A stretch of 21,866 nucleotides of DNA from Candidatus Aenigmatarchaeota archaeon. GTDB taxonomy: Archaea > Aenigmatarchaeota > Aenigmatarchaeia > PWEA01 > B50-G16. Both the position numbers and the translations under genes were made by a program. Below, piece after piece: positions 19,573 to 21,866 of the stretch (position 1 is its first letter; each line of letters begins with the position of its first letter). The notes under the pieces were generated by a model, which saw only the letters and a list, made by a program, of their open reading frames with translations, did no database searches and was not told where the DNA came from. The stretch is from contig QMZU01000001.1 in the NCBI GenBank assembly GCA_003663345.1, forward strand, positions 1-21,866, read 5' to 3'.

Positions 19573-20140
19573 TATCGTCAAAGTTTGGAAGGCAAGAGAA
19601 AGCACAATCAAAATAGACAAAGCATCCGATATCACAATCGACGAGTCAGCGGCTTTAGATACGTTCTTCAACAACGCTACGGCAATCACCGCCAGAGTCA
19701 GGAACGTAACGATAACGGAACCAGAAGGTGCAGTCGATAAAATCGATTTGCTCGGAGTGGACGCGAACAACTTCCAGAACTGCGAGTGGGACGAGAAACC
19801 TTTCGGTCTCGCAAGAATATCCGGGACGATTTTAATGCAGGAGGACAAGCCAGCATCAGGTGATTTCCTCGAAATGCTGGCTTTCGGAACAGGCACTTCG
19901 ATTCCATCCGATACGCCAACTCACCAAAGATTCCAAGCCGGTGACGGAAACAGAACGCCAGCAGCATTCTTGGTGAATCTCGATGACGGAACATACGAAG
20001 TCAACATAGTGCTTATGAACGCCCTGATAACCAAGCTGGGCGACAGGAGAATTTCAAGCGCAGATGGATTTTGGGAGCAGGACTTCGAAGCAGTTTGCAA
20101 GCCGAAGGACTTTTACGTTGAACTAAAGATATCGAGTTAG
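19565..20140 (+). CDS. Major tail tube protein
   Basis: About 190 residues of mixed beta structure (ATAITARVRNVTIT, GLARISGTILMQED, TYEVNIVLMNALITK, FEAVCKPKDFYVELKIS) lie immediately downstream of the neck genes and upstream of the tail chaperones. This is the standard place for the tube protein. Only one tube-like gene and no sheath are seen, fitting a non-contractile tail. The start is unclear: the first possible codon, GTG at 19565, lies inside the Shine-Dalgarno AGAGGTGAT. An ATC or GTC a few codons later would be better spaced, so the true start may be a non-ATG codon near 19574-19577. Confidence 0.7.
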   Translation: MINIVKVWKARESTIKIDKASDITIDESAALDTFFNNATAITARVRNVTITEPEGAVDKIDLLGVDANNFQNCEWDEKPFGLARISGTILMQEDKPASGDFLEMLAFGTGTSIPSDTPTHQRFQAGDGNRTPAAFLVNLDDGTYEVNIVLMNALITKLGDRRISSADGFWEQDFEAVCKPKDFYVELKISS

Positions 20141-20141
20141 G

Positions 20142-20438
20142 ATGAAAAACGAGCAGGACAAGAATAAGGAAGGAAGGAGCGCCATCACGGTTAGCGTTAC
20201 CTCTGGCTCCTTTCCCATTCAATTGTTTCAGGAATGGGAGGAGGATTGCAAGAGGAGATTCGGACATTGCCGATGGATGAAAATGTGGTCGGATCACTTG
20301 GCGGCGAAGCAATTAAGCATCATACAAGACTTGATGGAGCAGATTAAAGAATTGGATCGCCGCATTTCCATGCTTGAATCGAATCCCAATGAAAAGAAAG
20401 ACAAAGAAATTTTAACTTTAGGAGGTGTTGAGAAATGA
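20142..20438 (+). CDS. Small protein with C-terminal coiled coil (98 aa)
   Basis: The middle segment (FQEWEEDCKRRFGHCRWMKM ... SDHLAAKQ) is rich in Trp, Cys and His, and the C-terminal part is a coiled coil (IIQDLMEQIKELDRRISMLE). Four residues (C, H, C, H) in the middle could bind metal, though the spacing is not a standard finger. It begins 1 nt after the tail tube stop and overlaps the chaperone gene by ATGA. It may be a tail-assembly factor; I do not recognise it. Confidence 0.6.
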   Translation: MKNEQDKNKEGRSAITVSVTSGSFPIQLFQEWEEDCKRRFGHCRWMKMWSDHLAAKQLSIIQDLMEQIKELDRRISMLESNPNEKKDKEILTLGGVEK

Positions 20439-20791
20439 ACGAAGCGAAGAAAAATCCCTTAATAGGATTGAGCAAGCGAGAGCGATATTTAGAGATCAAC
20501 GGCCAGAAAATCAAAATAAAACCGAAAGTGAAAGACGCAGAAATGTTTTCACTGATGAAAAGAAATATGACGGAAGAAGATATGCAGAGACTAACGACAA
20601 TAATGAAAAACATTATCAAGAGAGCCAATCCCGAGGTTCCGGACGAGGACATTGAAGCGTTCATCACGGAGAATTACGGAACACTGATCTTGGAACTTTC
20701 AATTTACTTCGGATACACTTCGAGAAGGGAAGTAGAGCGATTAAAAAAAGAGATGGGATTGGCGGGAGTGGGGATCGCAAAAGGAAGATAA
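20435..20791 (+). CDS. Tail assembly chaperone, G product
   Basis: A 118-residue, mostly helical protein located just before the tape measure gene, where phages encode the chaperone pair G and GT that coat the tape measure during tail assembly. GGAGGTG upstream of the ATG is strong. Near the 3' end codons TTA AAA AAA contain a run of seven A (20743-20749), a classical -1 slippery site. The normal product ends shortly afterwards (MGLAGVGIAKGR), while the shifted product continues. Position, size and slip site together make the call firm. Confidence 0.75.
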   Translation: MNEAKKNPLIGLSKRERYLEINGQKIKIKPKVKDAEMFSLMKRNMTEEDMQRLTTIMKNIIKRANPEVPDEDIEAFITENYGTLILELSIYFGYTSRREVERLKKEMGLAGVGIAKGR

Positions 20792-21006
20792 CCCTTGAAG
20801 AAGCAAGGCGTCACTTCGAAAGGAAGGCATTGGAAGAGAGCTTCGAAGAGATACTGGTATCCAACATACTGTTCGTGGCTCACGAAATGGGGATGGAAAT
20901 TGACGAAGTGTTGGAAATGGATCCCATACGCTTCAATATTGTAATGGAGTGGATTAAGAAATACTACGAAGAATTGGGAAAATACTCGCGAGGTGCGCTT
21001 ATATGA
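20435..21006 (+). CDS. Tail assembly chaperone, GT product by -1 frameshift
   Basis: Slipping back one base on A-AAA-AAA (20743-20749) joins the G frame to an open frame without stops until TGA 21004-21006. It adds 85 residues beginning RDGIGGSGDRKRKITLEEAR, for about 190 in total. This extension has no good start codon of its own and is helical and acidic, as T domains are. It ends overlapping the tape measure start by ATGA. Programmed -1 shifting here is established in lambda-like and many other tailed phages; for this virus it is inferred from the sequence. Confidence 0.68.
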
Positions 21007-21866
21007 GGTTTCGAACCGTAATAGATATCGTAGTTAACTTGATTGATAAAACGCAGGCAGCATTGGCAGGTGTCAATAAAAGGTTGGGAACTCTCAGACG
21101 AAGTCACCTTCTTTTCAGAAGAGAGACGGAAGCCGGAGTCCAAAAACTTGATTTAATGAGCAAAGCTCTGTATGATTCCACTATTCCTCTTGATTTGTTT
21201 AACGAGAAACAAGTTCGAACGATGGGTTCTGTCCGGGAGTTTTTTCACGTTTTCAGTTTGAATCTCCGGGAATTTAGAGAACAGACCGGGCAATTCACGA
21301 CTCTCGGAGGAAGGCTCGCCGACCGATTCCGAAGATTGACTCACGGAATGCGTGGCTTCAGAATGGAAATGCTCTCCGTGATGTTCTTCGGAATGGGAAT
21401 GTATGCGTTTTTCAGGGGCTTGTTAACTCCTGCAGCAAAGCTCGCGGGCGTCTTCGAGATTATGAACATGACAATGGAAATGCTTTTCCTACCGATAACA
21501 CTGGAATACCTTCCCGCTCTCTTGGAATTCAGCCAGAAAATCATAGAACTTCCGGAAGAAACTAAATTGTGGATTGGCAGGCTTGTTCTGTTGGGTGCGG
21601 TGATTTCCCTTGCGATAATGTTAATCGGAACGTTAACTCTTGGAGTTGGCGGTGTGGTGATAGCATTCGGAAAGTTCGCTCCCGTAATTCTGGGCGTTAT
21701 AGCAGCTCTGGGGCTATTCGTGGGTAGCATGGTCTTGTCTTCTACTGGAATGATATCATCTGCCGACGAGGCGGATCTTCTCGCTAAAGAATTAAATGAT
21801 TTAAAGCAAAGCGGAGATTTAAGCGCCGACACCATCAGAAGCGCGTTCGAATCCCTCGAATTGAAT
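21003..21866 (+). CDS. Tape measure protein, N-terminal part (runs off the window)
   Basis: An open frame starts at ATG 21003 and continues for 288 codons to the edge without a stop. The N-terminal 120 residues are helical and amphipathic (DIVVNLIDKTQAALAGVNKR). Long hydrophobic segments follow (about 123-145, 193-222 and 224-246), then polar helix. Tape measure proteins are long, helical, contain such hydrophobic stretches and follow the chaperone genes; they set tail length and help DNA enter the cell. The total length cannot be seen. Confidence 0.8.
   Translation, partial: MRFRTVIDIVVNLIDKTQAALAGVNKRLGTLRRSHLLFRRETEAGVQKLDLMSKALYDSTIPLDLFNEKQVRTMGSVREFFHVFSLNLREFREQTGQFTTLGGRLADRFRRLTHGMRGFRMEMLSVMFFGMGMYAFFRGLLTPAAKLAGVFEIMNMTMEMLFLPITLEYLPALLEFSQKIIELPEETKLWIGRLVLLGAVISLAIMLIGTLTLGVGGVVIAFGKFAPVILGVIAALGLFVGSMVLSSTGMISSADEADLLAKELNDLKQSGDLSADTIRSAFESLELN

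Noticed and set aside
19300..19896. Minus-strand frame of 198 codons across the gp10-like and tail tube genes
   Set aside because: It lies opposite well-placed tail genes with good coupling, and its composition is that of a reverse-frame artefact.
1..21866. CRISPR array or insertion sequence
   Set aside because: I found no regularly spaced repeats with unique spacers, no transposase motif and no terminal inverted repeats with target duplications.

Overview
The window looks like part of the genome of a tailed (head-tail, Caudoviricetes-type) virus or provirus of an archaeon. The archaeal assignment rests on transcription signals. AT-rich TATA-like boxes lie about 20-30 nt upstream of several start codons (near 2166 and 4832 on the minus strand, and 4923, 12400 and 18418 on the plus strand), and I saw no bacterial -35/-10 pairs. 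Strong GGAGG-type Shine-Dalgarno sequences serve the internal operon genes. The virion genes are standard for a siphovirus-like particle: large terminase, portal, protease/scaffold, HK97-fold capsid, connectors, one tail tube protein, frameshifted tail chaperones and the start of a tape measure. I cannot name the host lineage. No integrase, replication protein or lysin is recognisable here.

Left part (1-4832). A truncated gene runs in from the left edge on the plus strand, followed by an AT-rich gap with a poly-T tract and short palindromes. Everything else up to 4832 is read on the minus strand. From its promoter near 4860 this arm encodes a small coiled-coil protein, a basic zinc-ribbon protein, a GC-rich stretch with two structured-RNA candidates (one tRNA-like with a probable intron), and a chain of small overlapping genes. 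Beyond these come two secreted proteins, a metallophosphoesterase with an N-terminal winged helix, and a small basic protein. These are probably regulatory and host-interaction genes.

Right part (4923-21866). A divergent promoter starts the plus-strand virion operon: TerL, a small membrane protein, portal, a 1229-residue multi-enzyme protein, a small Gly/Arg-rich protein, a second LigD phosphoesterase-like protein with a helix-turn-helix tail, prohead protease fused to scaffold, major capsid protein, a beta-repeat decoration-like protein, several small genes (two are paralogues), a coiled-coil membrane protein, adaptor, head-closure protein, tail terminator, gp10-like protein, tail tube, tail chaperones G/GT and tape measure.

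The most unusual element is the block from 7838 to 12366, between portal and protease. One polypeptide carries a D12-type adenine methyltransferase, a PUA/ASCH-like stretch, a nucleotidyltransferase, an ATP-dependent DNA ligase and a LigD-type 3'-phosphoesterase-like region; a second phosphoesterase-like protein follows. It resembles an end-repair and DNA-modification kit embedded in a packaging/capsid operon. Other notable signals are a -1 frameshift site in the tail chaperone gene, a nested scaffold start, a tRNA-like element with a putative intron, and a structured leader before the decoration gene.
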